Part shown: positions 1 through 9,734 of the stretch, piece by piece
Position numbering within the stretch: position 1 is the stretch's first letter
Layout of the letters: the number at the start of each line of letters is the position of its first letter
NCBI GenBank assembly: GCA_902615625.1
Contig: CACMPM010000003.1
Span: forward strand, 1-64,000
Direction: 5' to 3'
Source: an uncultured Alphaproteobacteria bacterium
Lineage (GTDB): Bacteria; Pseudomonadota; Alphaproteobacteria; HIMB59; GCA-002718135
Length of the DNA: 64,000 bases
Position numbers and translations under genes: made by a program
The notes under the pieces: generated by a model
Told to the model about the DNA's origin: nothing
The model's database searches: none
The model's input: only the letters and a program-made list of their open reading frames with translations

Positions 1-1
1 A

Positions 2-343
2 CAAAAATTTAATTGCTGTGGCATCGTATCAGCATGCGTATCGCCTGAAATCATTAATTTTAGTATTCCTATATTTAATAAACAAAAGCTTCCTTTTGGT
101 TATAAAATGAATTTATTTAAAGAACTGCCTACTAGTAATAAAGAAAAATTTAATTCAGAGGGTTTTGAAGGACATTATGATTATATTGATCCCGTTGAGT
201 TACTTGGCACTAGGAAAGAAGAATTTGGAGAAGATAAATATAAAAAGTTTGTTTTAAAATCTTTAAATGAAGGTGTTACTCTAGTTGGTGGATGCTGTGA
301 AGTAAAGCCACGACATATTGAAGCTATTAAGAATTTATTTTAA
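2..343 (+). CDS. Homocysteine S-methyltransferase family protein, C-terminal fragment (open at left edge)
   Basis: Frame is open to the left edge (QKFNCCGIVSACVSPEIINF... precedes the ORF-track Met). C-terminal 'GVTLVGGCCEVKPRHIEAI' matches the GGCC-x-P-x-HI zinc-thiol motif of Hcy/betaine-homocysteine methyltransferases. Confidence 0.75.
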   Translation, partial: QKFNCCGIVSACVSPEIINFSIPIFNKQKLPFGYKMNLFKELPTSNKEKFNSEGFEGHYDYIDPVELLGTRKEEFGEDKYKKFVLKSLNEGVTLVGGCCEVKPRHIEAIKNLF

Positions 344-384
344 AATTCTTTTTTAATTATTTTGTGATAAGTTGAATATATTTT

Positions 385-1614
385 ATGGGAGATTTAGTTA
401 ATAATTACAGATTTGTTGTAAAGCCAGTTATTAAAGAAACTGGCAGATCTCTGGATTTGGCTAGACCCATGAAAATACATCCTCTTACTTATCAGGAGTT
501 ACCACTCAACCCAGAATATACTAACTACGCTGATGGGAGATTTACACTTGAAAAATTATCTCATGCTTCAGCAGATGAAATGTATTGGAAAGTTAGACAA
601 GAAATAATTTTACGTCATACGGGTGAGCATCCATACGAAATATCTGGTCCAGATGCTGAAAATTTACTTCAACAAATATTTCCTAGAGATATTTCAAAAG
701 TTAAAATTGGAAGATGCTCCTATCAATTTGCATGCTACCATGATGGAGGAATGATTTCAGATGGATTATTATTAAGATTAGAAAAAAATAAATTTTGGTT
801 TGCTCAAGGTGATGGACATTTATACAGTTGGTACAAAGCTCATTCGAAAAATTTAGATATTAAAATAAAAGATCCAAATGTTTGGGTCAGCCAAATACAA
901 GGACCTAAATCTCTAAAACTTTTAGAAAAACTAATTGATCAACCATTAAAAAATAATTTTAATTACTTTGATTGGGTTGAAACTTCAATTGCCTCAGAAA
1001 AAGTAATTATAAGTAGAACAGGTTTTACGAATGAACTAGGTTGGGAAATTTATTTAAGACCAGAAAATGATTCAAAAAAAATTGGAGACTTAATATTAAG
1101 TAAAGGAGAAGAAATGGGAATGATTCTAACAGCCTCTCCAGGATTTAGATGTAGAAGAATTGAGGCAGGCCTCTTATCTGCAGGGAGAGATTTTACAAGA
1201 GATAGATCTCCATTTGCAGTGGGATTAGGAAAATTTATTGATTTTAATAAAGGGGATTTCATTGGAAGAGAATATTTACTTAATGCCAGTAAAGATTGTT
1301 TAACTTGGGGCATGAGGGTAGAAAATAGTTTTGCCTTAGTTGATTCTGCAATTTCTATTAATAATAAAAAAGTGGGCATTGTAACTTCAAGCACATGGTC
1401 ACCATTTCAAGTTTGTGGTGTTGCTATAGTCCATATGAGTAATGCAGAATTTGGACCAGGTACAATAGTAGATGTCAGCTGTGATAATGGTAGTGTGCAA
1501 AAAGGTGAAATCTGCACTTTACCAATGTATGATGAGAAAGGTGAAATACAAAGAGGTTTAAAAGAAGATATTCCATCCAATCCAACACCTTGGAAGGGTA
1601 TTTCAAAAAACTAA
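385..1614 (+). CDS. GcvT-like aminomethyltransferase family protein (folate-dependent demethylase-like)
   Basis: 409 aa; GcvT-fold strings 'VSQIQGPKSLKLLEKL', 'SRTGFTNELGWEIYLRPE', 'RRIEAGLLSAGRDFT', C-terminal barrel. Confidence 0.8.
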   Translation: MGDLVNNYRFVVKPVIKETGRSLDLARPMKIHPLTYQELPLNPEYTNYADGRFTLEKLSHASADEMYWKVRQEIILRHTGEHPYEISGPDAENLLQQIFPRDISKVKIGRCSYQFACYHDGGMISDGLLLRLEKNKFWFAQGDGHLYSWYKAHSKNLDIKIKDPNVWVSQIQGPKSLKLLEKLIDQPLKNNFNYFDWVETSIASEKVIISRTGFTNELGWEIYLRPENDSKKIGDLILSKGEEMGMILTASPGFRCRRIEAGLLSAGRDFTRDRSPFAVGLGKFIDFNKGDFIGREYLLNASKDCLTWGMRVENSFALVDSAISINNKKVGIVTSSTWSPFQVCGVAIVHMSNAEFGPGTIVDVSCDNGSVQKGEICTLPMYDEKGEIQRGLKEDIPSNPTPWKGISKN

Positions 1615-1662
1615 TATATTTTGTAATAGAATTATAAATTATATTAGAATACAAATATTAAA

Positions 1663-2826
1663 ATGAAAGATCTTATTAAACCTAGCACTAAAATCCATAC
1701 AATAGATGATGCAATTAGATTATCTAAAAAAAGATTACCAAAATTAGTCTTTGATTTCATTGATGGAGCATCAGGAGATGATAAACTTGCTAAAATTAAT
1801 AATACAGCATTAGATCAGATTAGACTTGAACCTAAGGTTTTCAGAAATGTCGAGAATAGAAATTTAAGTAAAAAAATATTTGATTTTAATTTTGATTATC
1901 CATTTGGATTTGCACCAATGGGAATGACTAATCTCTCATGGCCTGAGGCAGATAAAATGATAGCAAAGGAAAGTGCGTATAATAATATCCCTACATGTGT
2001 TTCAATGGCTTCTAGTACAACACTTGAAGATATGTTTACTTTCTCTGAAGGTCATTCATGGATGCAAATATACATATTTCAAAGTGAAGAATTTATTATG
2101 GAATTATTAAAAAGAGCAGAGGGTATAGGATATAAGGTTTTAATTCTTACTGTAGACGTTCCTATTCTATCAAGAAGAGCAAGAGATGATAGAAATGGTT
2201 TTGGTTATCCTTTTAAAATTGGTCCAAAACAATTTTTAGATTTTGCACTACATCCTCAATGGAGCTTAACAACTTTATTAAAGGGTGCTCCAAAACCAAT
2301 GAATTATGTTACTTCTAAAAGTGGAGATCAAATTTTTAGAAGAAAAGAAAGTAGAGGCACTACTGACTGGGATACTTTAAAAAGAATTAGAGAAGCTTGG
2401 AAAGGAAAATTAATTATAAAAGGAGTCATGAACTCTGAAGATGCTTTAAAAATTAAAGATTCAGGTGCTGATGCAATTCAAGTATCAAATCATGGTGGAA
2501 GACAATTAGATAGTGCTACTGCTTCTATTAATGCTTTACCATTAATTCGAAAAACTTTGGGAGATACTTTTCCAATAATTTTTGATAGTGGCATTAGAAG
2601 TGGGAGTGATATTTTACGAGCATTAGCTCTAGGAGCTGACTTTGTTATGTTTGGCAGGCCTTTAATGTATGCTATTGGAGCAGATGGTGCAAGAGGTCTT
2701 AGAAGAATCATTAACATAATTAAAGAAGAGTTAAGTACAAATCTTGGCTTAGTGGGATTAACCGATATAAATGAAGTTGATAAAAAAATAATAGCAGAGA
2801 AATTTTTTAAAGATATAAAGTATTAA
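1663..2826 (+). CDS. FMN-dependent alpha-hydroxy-acid oxidase/dehydrogenase (LldD/glycolate oxidase family)
   Basis: 387 aa; 'RLPKLVFDFIDGASGDD', 'LIIKGVMNSEDALKIKDSGADAIQVSNHGGRQLDSA', 'IIFDSGIRSGSDILRALALGADFVMFGRPLMYA'. Confidence 0.9.
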   Translation: MKDLIKPSTKIHTIDDAIRLSKKRLPKLVFDFIDGASGDDKLAKINNTALDQIRLEPKVFRNVENRNLSKKIFDFNFDYPFGFAPMGMTNLSWPEADKMIAKESAYNNIPTCVSMASSTTLEDMFTFSEGHSWMQIYIFQSEEFIMELLKRAEGIGYKVLILTVDVPILSRRARDDRNGFGYPFKIGPKQFLDFALHPQWSLTTLLKGAPKPMNYVTSKSGDQIFRRKESRGTTDWDTLKRIREAWKGKLIIKGVMNSEDALKIKDSGADAIQVSNHGGRQLDSATASINALPLIRKTLGDTFPIIFDSGIRSGSDILRALALGADFVMFGRPLMYAIGADGARGLRRIINIIKEELSTNLGLVGLTDINEVDKKIIAEKFFKDIKY

Positions 2827-2827
2827 G

Positions 2828-4570
2828 ATGGGAGACAAAAAGATTAGAGGTGGGGCATTAGTTGCAAGAGCTCTTAGAGACAAAGGTATTGATAATGTTT
2901 TTACACTTTCTGGAGGTTTTTGTAATCCGGCACTTGAAGGATTTATGGAGTGTCAAATTAATGTAATTAATTGTCCTCATGAACAAATTGCTGGTCATTT
3001 AGCTGATGGTCATACTAGAATATCAAGAAAACCATCTGTTTGTATTGTTGGACCAGAAGGTTTCGCAAATGCAGTACCCTCAATGATGGAAGCTTGGGGT
3101 GAAAGATCCCCTGTTATTTTTATTACTGGATCTAGTAGCTTAAAAAGACAAGGATCAGGAGGTTTTAAGGAAATAGATGATGTATCTATTGCTGCACCTT
3201 TAACAAAATATAGTGCCAGTATAACAGATGGCAATAGAATAAGGGAGTTCGTAGATAAAGCATATAGAATTGCAACAAATGGCTATCCTGGTGCAGTACA
3301 TTTAAGTGTACCAGTAGATATAATGTTTTCATCATTTGCAGATGATGCAGGTTTAGAAGAAAGACCTTTTACTCATCAAAAGAAACCTTTAGCAAAAGCT
3401 TGGCCCGATCCTGAGAGTTTAAATGAAATATTTGATCTGGTAATTAGTGCACAAAAACCTGTTTTTATTGGAGGGCATGGTGTTTGGTGGTCTATTGCAG
3501 AAAAAAAATTAGAGCAAGCTGGCTTTGAGTTAAACATTCCAATATTTAATATACCATACCATCAAAAGCTTTTAGGCGAAGAAGCAGATACATATATGGG
3601 TTTGGCAGATATTCATCAATATCCTCCATCAAAAATGGCTCTTCATGAATCAGATTTGGTTCTTATGATTGGTGCACGTCTTGATAATCAAATGAATTTT
3701 GGTAATCCTCCACTTTTTCCAAAAAGCACTAAGCTTGTTTGTATTAATGGATCACATGAAGAAATAGAATTAAATAGAGCTGCAGATATTAACTTACTTT
3801 GTGATCCTGGAGTCTTTTTGGATAAACTAATAGAGTTAAAGAAAAACAGTAAATGGAAATTGAACAATGAATGGTTTGATAAGAATAAAAAAGAGAAAAA
3901 AATTTGGATCAATAAAACATTAGATGATTTAAATAAAGAGACTGAAGAGACAAAAAAAAATGGTGGAAAAATTCATCCTCTTCAGTTAGCTTTAGATGTT
4001 CAAGAAGCATTAACTGAAAATGATTGGTTAGTTATTGATGGTGGTAACACGCATTTCTGGTCTGAGATTGCAATTAATATTGCTGGATCAAATGGTAAAA
4101 AACTTGGAGGAATATTGCATCCAGGCACTTTCAGTATGTTAGGTGTTGGAGTTCCTTTCGCAGTATCAGCTAAAAATCTTAATCCTAAATCTAATGTAGT
4201 TTTAATAAGTGGAGATGGCGCATTTTTATCAGGAGGATTGTCAATTGAAGCTGCATTTCAAGAAAATAAACCTATTGTTGTAGTTATAGATAACAATGGA
4301 GGTCTTGACTGTATTTCTCAACAACAAGAGAGGTTATTTGAAAGTGGAAAACACTTTGCAACTGATTTTAGAGATATTCCATTTCATTCAATCTTTGAAG
4401 GTTTTGGAGGACATGGAGAATTAGTTACTAAAAGAGAAGATTTAGGACCCGCTTTAAAAAGAGCGTTAGAAAGTGGTAAAACTGCATGTGTAAATGTTAA
4501 AGCTAAAGGTGTTATAAGTCCAATAGTTGCTGCAGTTAGTGATAAAAGAGATAAAGCGTCTATAGAGTAG
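2828..4570 (+). CDS. Thiamine-diphosphate-dependent enzyme (acetolactate synthase / oxalyl-CoA decarboxylase-like)
   Basis: 580 aa; catalytic-Glu region 'NCPHEQIAGHLADGHTR', ThDP motif 'SGDGAFLSGG...VVIDNNGG'. Confidence 0.85.
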   Translation: MGDKKIRGGALVARALRDKGIDNVFTLSGGFCNPALEGFMECQINVINCPHEQIAGHLADGHTRISRKPSVCIVGPEGFANAVPSMMEAWGERSPVIFITGSSSLKRQGSGGFKEIDDVSIAAPLTKYSASITDGNRIREFVDKAYRIATNGYPGAVHLSVPVDIMFSSFADDAGLEERPFTHQKKPLAKAWPDPESLNEIFDLVISAQKPVFIGGHGVWWSIAEKKLEQAGFELNIPIFNIPYHQKLLGEEADTYMGLADIHQYPPSKMALHESDLVLMIGARLDNQMNFGNPPLFPKSTKLVCINGSHEEIELNRAADINLLCDPGVFLDKLIELKKNSKWKLNNEWFDKNKKEKKIWINKTLDDLNKETEETKKNGGKIHPLQLALDVQEALTENDWLVIDGGNTHFWSEIAINIAGSNGKKLGGILHPGTFSMLGVGVPFAVSAKNLNPKSNVVLISGDGAFLSGGLSIEAAFQENKPIVVVIDNNGGLDCISQQQERLFESGKHFATDFRDIPFHSIFEGFGGHGELVTKREDLGPALKRALESGKTACVNVKAKGVISPIVAAVSDKRDKASIE

Positions 4571-4573
4571 GTT

Positions 4574-4909
4574 ATGGCAATTTTTTCTACACATTTACTA
4601 AACTCAATAGATGGTACGCATGCAAGTGATGTAGAAATTGTTATTTATAAAGTAAATAATAATAATAAAGTTGTATTTCTAGAAGATAAAACAGATAGCT
4701 CTGGAAGAATGCTTAAAGAATTTGAATTAACGAAAGAAGATTGTGAAAGTGATTATGAAATGATAATTAATTCTGGTAAATATTTTAGAAATACAAGTCA
4801 AATAATTAATTCAATAAGTGTTAAATTTAAAATGAAAGATCCTCTTAAAAAATATCACATACCTTTAATTGTTTCTCCAAACGGATACTCAATATGGTGG
4901 TCTAAATAA
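4574..4909 (+). CDS. Transthyretin-like / 5-hydroxyisourate hydrolase-family protein with atypical C-terminus
   Basis: 111 aa; 'FSTHLLNSIDG', 'TDSSGRML', 'YHIPLIVSPNGYSIWWSK' align with HIUase motifs; terminal YRGS replaced. Confidence 0.8.
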   Translation: MAIFSTHLLNSIDGTHASDVEIVIYKVNNNNKVVFLEDKTDSSGRMLKEFELTKEDCESDYEMIINSGKYFRNTSQIINSISVKFKMKDPLKKYHIPLIVSPNGYSIWWSK

Positions 4910-6031
4910 ATGAGTAATTCAGGATTAAACATGTCTAGACGTATTAGGAGGACTCCCTATACCGAGAAAGTAATTGAGGCTGGTGTAAGTGGTTTTACTG
5001 TAGTTAATCATATGCTTCTTCCAAAATCATATAAAGCAACAATAGAAGAAGATTATTGGCACTTATCTAAAAATACTCAAATTTGGGATGTTTCATGTCA
5101 ACGTCAGGTTCAAATAATTGGAGAAGATGCAGCAAAATTAATACAACTCATGTCTCCAAGATCAATAAAAGATATGCCTATTGGTAAATGTTACTATTAT
5201 CCAATGATTGATGAAAATGCAGGGATGATAAATGATCCTGTACTTTTAAAATTAAGTGAAAATAAATATTGGCTATCAGTTGCCGACTCAGATGTTCTTC
5301 TTTGGGCAAAAGGTTTGGCTGTAGGAAGAAATTTTAAAGTTGATATTATAGAGCCAGATATTTACCCCCTAGCAATACAAGGTCCAAAATCTGAAGAATT
5401 AATGTCATCAATATTTGGTGAAAAAATTAAAAAATTAAAGTTCTTTCATTTTTCTTTTTTTGAATTTGAAGGAACAAAGCAGATAATTGCAAGATCAGGT
5501 TATAGCAAACAAGATGGTTTTGAAATTTATCTTAAAGGTTTTAGTTTAGGAAAAAAACTTTGGGAAACTATTTGGGAAGCAGGAAAAGATTTTAATATTT
5601 CACCTGGATGTCCAAATTTAATTGATAGAATAGAAGGCGGTTTATTATCCTATGGTAATGAATTTACTTTAGAAAACAATCCGATTGAATGTGGATTTGA
5701 TAATTATTGTAACAATTTATCTCATGATTTCATTGGAAAAAATGCACTAAAAAAAATATTAAAAAATGGAATAGAAAAAAAAATAAAAGGAATTACTTTT
5801 GATGGGTCCCCGACTCCTCCGTGCACAATACCTTTTCCTGTATACTCAAAAAATAGATTTCAAATTGGTAATATCACCTCTGGTATTTATTCGCCATTTT
5901 TAAAAACAAATATTGGGTTATCAATGGTTGATAGAGATTATTGGAATGATGGGCAGGATGTTATCGTATTAACACCAGACAATATTGAGAGAAAAGGTAA
6001 AGTATGCTCACTACCTTTTAATTATTCTTAA
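4910..6031 (+). CDS. dmdA: DmdA-like dimethylsulfoniopropionate demethylase / GcvT-family tetrahydrofolate methyltransferase
   Basis: 373 aa; strings resembling remembered SAR11 DmdA: 'MSRRIRRTPYTEKV', 'VVNHMLLP', 'PLAIQGPKSEELM', 'IARSGYSKQDGFEIYL', 'GCPNLIDRIEGGLLSYGNEFTLENNPIECG'. Substrate not proven. Confidence 0.65.
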   Translation: MSNSGLNMSRRIRRTPYTEKVIEAGVSGFTVVNHMLLPKSYKATIEEDYWHLSKNTQIWDVSCQRQVQIIGEDAAKLIQLMSPRSIKDMPIGKCYYYPMIDENAGMINDPVLLKLSENKYWLSVADSDVLLWAKGLAVGRNFKVDIIEPDIYPLAIQGPKSEELMSSIFGEKIKKLKFFHFSFFEFEGTKQIIARSGYSKQDGFEIYLKGFSLGKKLWETIWEAGKDFNISPGCPNLIDRIEGGLLSYGNEFTLENNPIECGFDNYCNNLSHDFIGKNALKKILKNGIEKKIKGITFDGSPTPPCTIPFPVYSKNRFQIGNITSGIYSPFLKTNIGLSMVDRDYWNDGQDVIVLTPDNIERKGKVCSLPFNYS

Positions 6032-6032
6032 A

Positions 6033-6479
6033 ATGAGTCATTCAATTGAATTAAAGTGGGAATTAGGAGATCAAAAACTCGAATTTGGAAAATACTTAAC
6101 CGATCATACAGTAATGCTTAACAAAAATGTATCTATTGATGCGGGATCATCTCCAGAGTATGGAGGGAGCAAAACTAATATTAATCCAGAACAAAAACTA
6201 GCTGCAGCTGTAAGTAGTTGTTTTATGATGACGTTTTTAGCTTTAGCTGCAAAAATGAAATGGCCAGTTATTAATTACAAAGATAAAGCAATTTCGTATT
6301 TAGGAAAAAATACAGAGGGAAGAATGTATGTTAACAAAATAGAGCTAAATCCAGACATAGTATTTGAAGATAATTTTACTATTACTGATGAAGAAATGAA
6401 AAAGATGAAAGAGAGATCACATAAGTATTGTTTTATCGCTAATTCACTGTCTAAAGATGTTGAAATTCAAATCAATTAA
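6033..6479 (+). CDS. OsmC family protein
   Basis: ATG at 6033 (MSHSIELKWELGD...) preferred over the upstream alternative start; 'NPEQKLAAAVSSCFMMTFLALAAKMKWPV' is the OsmC Cys region. Confidence 0.8.
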   Translation: MSHSIELKWELGDQKLEFGKYLTDHTVMLNKNVSIDAGSSPEYGGSKTNINPEQKLAAAVSSCFMMTFLALAAKMKWPVINYKDKAISYLGKNTEGRMYVNKIELNPDIVFEDNFTITDEEMKKMKERSHKYCFIANSLSKDVEIQIN

Positions 6480-7271
6480 ATGAATTTTAATCTAATTTTA
6501 ACAGAAAAAAATAATAATATTTTTAGTATTATTCTTGATGATCAGAAAAACCAAAACACTTTAAGCGAAAACATGATCAATGAATTAACATCAGCACTAG
6601 ACAATGCTGATAAAGATAATGAAGTAAAAGTAATTATTTTATCATCAAAAGGTAATATTTTTTGTGCAGGACATAATTTAAAAGATTTAAATTCTCAAAG
6701 ATTGCAAAATGACAAAGGTGAAAGCTATTTTAAAAAAATATTTGAAATGTGCTCTCAACTTATGCTGAAGATAAATAAAAATAATAAACCAGTTATAGCT
6801 ATGGTTGATGGTATTGCTACTGCAGCAGGCTGTCAGTTAATTTCTAGCTGCGATTTAGCTTACTCAAGTAGTAGAGCAAAATATGCAACTCCTGGTGTTA
6901 ATATTGGATTATTTTGTTCTACACCAATGGTTCCATTATCAAGAACTGTTGGCAAAAAGCAAGCAATGGAAATGCTTCTTACTGGAGACCTTATAGATGC
7001 AAATAAAGCATTAAGGATTGGTTTAATAAATGATGTATTTGAAGAAGATAGTTTAAAAGAAAATGTATTTAACATTGCAAAAAAAATATCTTCTAAATCT
7101 TCTAATACTATTAAAATTGGTAAAGAAGCTTTTTACAAACAAAAAGATATGAATTTAGAAGATGCCTATACTTTTACTTCAAAGGTAATGACGGAAAATA
7201 TGTTACATGATGATTCTAAGGAAGGCATTGATGCTTTTTTAGAAAAACGAAAACCAAATTGGAAAGAATAA
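6480..7271 (+). CDS. Enoyl-CoA hydratase/isomerase family (crotonase fold) protein
   Basis: 263 aa; 'SSKGNIFCAGHNLKDL', 'VIAMVDGIATAAGCQLISSCDLAYSS', 'GVNIGLFCSTPMVPLSRTVGKKQAMEMLLTGD'. Confidence 0.85.
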   Translation: MNFNLILTEKNNNIFSIILDDQKNQNTLSENMINELTSALDNADKDNEVKVIILSSKGNIFCAGHNLKDLNSQRLQNDKGESYFKKIFEMCSQLMLKINKNNKPVIAMVDGIATAAGCQLISSCDLAYSSSRAKYATPGVNIGLFCSTPMVPLSRTVGKKQAMEMLLTGDLIDANKALRIGLINDVFEEDSLKENVFNIAKKISSKSSNTIKIGKEAFYKQKDMNLEDAYTFTSKVMTENMLHDDSKEGIDAFLEKRKPNWKE

Positions 7272-7275
7272 TTTC

Positions 7276-8211
7276 TTATTTTTTTGTACCATCATTAAAA
7301 GTTCCAAAAAATCTATCCCAAGGCATTTCTATAGTTCCATAATTACAATTAAAGTATCGATGGTGAAGTTGGTGAAAAAAATCACCTGCTTTTAATCTTT
7401 TTTTATCTTTGATCACAATACTATCAAAACCAGAATGGCTAAAAGCTGGATTTAATCCTTGTTGATAAAAATGAAAAAGTACATGTATTGGACTTGACGG
7501 AACAACAAAATGTATAATTACAGTTGAAAAGTATAAAATATGTTCGATAGGATGCATAGATATACCACTCCAAGGTCCAGGACTTATATTTCTATGATGT
7601 AAATTGTGAACAGTTTTATAAAGAAAAGTGAAATGTAATAATCGATGAATAATATAAAAGTGCGCACTTGACCAAATAGGAATTAAAATAAAAAATATTC
7701 CATACCAAAAAGGGTTATCATACCAAAACATGATAGGAACGATATCATTACTTGCTGCCCAAAAATAAAAACTTTCAAATATTGTCCAGATAGTAACACC
7801 ACTAATAATTGTCCAAAAAATATTATCAAAAAGTTGATTATTGAGAGTAAATTTTTTTACTTTTACATCTATAAATTTTTTTTCAAATTTCAGTTTTTTA
7901 CTTTGTCCTTTTAAGTAATAAAACCAAAAATGCAGAGAGCCAGCAACAAGAGTGATTAAGATACAGTTTCTAATCCATAACTGTGAAATCCAAGAAAAAG
8001 AAAAGTTTTTCATTTCTTCAGCAGATGGGTGAAACAAATAGAATATAAATATAGCAAGTATAACTTCAATTATAATTGAACTAATATGAAGCCAATAAGA
8101 GGCTAGCCATTTGTAAAGCAATAAAAAATTTGGTGGCCAATCTAATATTGGCGATAATTTAATTGGCAAAGTTGGTTGCCAGTTCCATTCATGACGATTT
8201 TTTAAACTCAT
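7276..8211 (-). CDS. Sterol desaturase / fatty acid hydroxylase family membrane protein
   Basis: 311 aa; histidine boxes 'HRLLH', 'HNLHHRN', 'HPIEH', 'HQLHHRYFNCNYG' among hydrophobic segments. Confidence 0.85.
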   Translation of the reverse strand: MSLKNRHEWNWQPTLPIKLSPILDWPPNFLLLYKWLASYWLHISSIIIEVILAIFIFYLFHPSAEEMKNFSFSWISQLWIRNCILITLVAGSLHFWFYYLKGQSKKLKFEKKFIDVKVKKFTLNNQLFDNIFWTIISGVTIWTIFESFYFWAASNDIVPIMFWYDNPFWYGIFFILIPIWSSAHFYIIHRLLHFTFLYKTVHNLHHRNISPGPWSGISMHPIEHILYFSTVIIHFVVPSSPIHVLFHFYQQGLNPAFSHSGFDSIVIKDKKRLKAGDFFHQLHHRYFNCNYGTIEMPWDRFFGTFNDGTKK

Positions 8212-8212
8212 T

Positions 8213-9685
8213 TTAAAATGGATCTGGCTGGGAGGGATTAGTTGCTAACCATGTAGATTTAGTCTGCATATAACTTTGCATTCCCTCCCATCCATTTTCA
8301 CGACCGTATCCTGATTGCTTGAAGCCTCCAACAGGAGATTGAGTAGAAGCATTAAAATAATTATTTATATAAACAGTTCCAGCCTCTATCTTATCCGCTA
8401 AACGTATAGCTTTATTAGTATCCTTAGTCCAAATACCTGCTGCAAGCCCATAAATAGTATCGTTTGCAATTTTAATTACTTCATCTTCATCCTCCCAAGT
8501 TTGTATTGAGGCTACAGGTCCAAATACTTCATTTTGTGCTAAATCATCTTCATTTGGAACATTGTCAAAAATAGTTGGTCCAATATAGTACCCTTCAGAC
8601 TTTTGTTCTTTTCTTCCATCAATTAATAGTTTTAAACCTCTTTTTTCAGCTGCTTCTATCTTAGATAAAATAAATTCATATTGCTGTTTATTAGCTATAG
8701 GTCCTATTTGTGTTGCAGTATCATTTGGGTGACCAACTTTAGCCTTTTTAACAACTTCTAATAAATTATGAGTAAATTTATCTTTTATATCTTTATGCAC
8801 TAGTATCCTTGATCCCGAAATACAACTATGGCCTGAAACTGGAAATATACCTGACGCAACTCCATTTACTGATAAACTTAAATCAGCATCTTTGAATATA
8901 ATTTGTGGTGATTTACCCCCTAACTCCATAATAATAGGTTTAACATTTTTAGATGCACTTAAACTTGCTGCACTCCCCCCTTTTGTTCCGCCTGTAAAAC
9001 TTATCATCCTAACATCTTGGTGTTCTATAAGAGGTGCTCCGGTTGTAGGACCAAAACCAGTAACAACATTTATCAAACCTTTTGGAAGATCAGCTTCTTC
9101 TAAAATTTTCATTAACTCTAATGTAGAGCATGATGCTCTTTCTGAAGGTTTAATTACAACAGTATTGCCAGCTGCTATTGCCGGTGCTAATTTCCAGATT
9201 AATGTTCCAATTGGTGAATTCCAAGGAAGAATAAGTGCAACAACTCCAAATGGTTCCCATTTTAAATAATTATGCATATTTAGAACCTCTGAAGGTATCA
9301 ATCTACCTTCAAACTTGTCACACATTCCTGCATAATAATAAAAACTTTCAGTCTGCCAGCTGTTTAAAGAAGGGGTGATATTTTTAGGAAGTTTGCCGTT
9401 ATCTTTAGTTTCTATTTGCCCAATACGTTCTGCATTTTTAGCAATAATATTTCCAATTCTAGTCAATGTTCTCCCTCTTTCTGCTGGATGCATTTTACCA
9501 TAAGGACCATCATAATAAGCCTGTTTAGCAGATGATACCGCAAGATTAATATCTTCTTGATTACAATCAGGGATCTTTGCCCATACTTTTCCTATAGATG
9601 GATCCTCACTTTCAAAATATTTTTCAGAAGAAGGTTCATGCCATCTATTTCCTGCATAAAATTTGTAGGTTTGAATTTCAGACAT
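8213..9685 (-). CDS. NAD(P)-dependent aldehyde dehydrogenase
   Basis: 490 aa; 'PWNSPIGTLIWKLAPAIAAGNTVVIKPSE', 'MELGGKSPQIIF', catalytic Cys in 'SGHSCISGSR'. Confidence 0.92.
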   Translation of the reverse strand: MSEIQTYKFYAGNRWHEPSSEKYFESEDPSIGKVWAKIPDCNQEDINLAVSSAKQAYYDGPYGKMHPAERGRTLTRIGNIIAKNAERIGQIETKDNGKLPKNITPSLNSWQTESFYYYAGMCDKFEGRLIPSEVLNMHNYLKWEPFGVVALILPWNSPIGTLIWKLAPAIAAGNTVVIKPSERASCSTLELMKILEEADLPKGLINVVTGFGPTTGAPLIEHQDVRMISFTGGTKGGSAASLSASKNVKPIIMELGGKSPQIIFKDADLSLSVNGVASGIFPVSGHSCISGSRILVHKDIKDKFTHNLLEVVKKAKVGHPNDTATQIGPIANKQQYEFILSKIEAAEKRGLKLLIDGRKEQKSEGYYIGPTIFDNVPNEDDLAQNEVFGPVASIQTWEDEDEVIKIANDTIYGLAAGIWTKDTNKAIRLADKIEAGTVYINNYFNASTQSPVGGFKQSGYGRENGWEGMQSYMQTKSTWLATNPSQPDPF

Positions 9686-9734
9686 AATTTATTTAAACTT
9701 AAATATTTTCATTGGTCAACTTATTTGTGATTAA

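Noticed and set aside
1050-1394. Minus-strand 114-aa ORF inside the GcvT-like gene
   Set aside because: Antisense shadow of a well-supported CDS; composition looks like reverse-frame translation.
8892-9269. Plus-strand 125-aa ORF opposite the aldehyde dehydrogenase
   Set aside because: Lies entirely antisense to a strongly conserved ALDH coding region; no recognisable domain.
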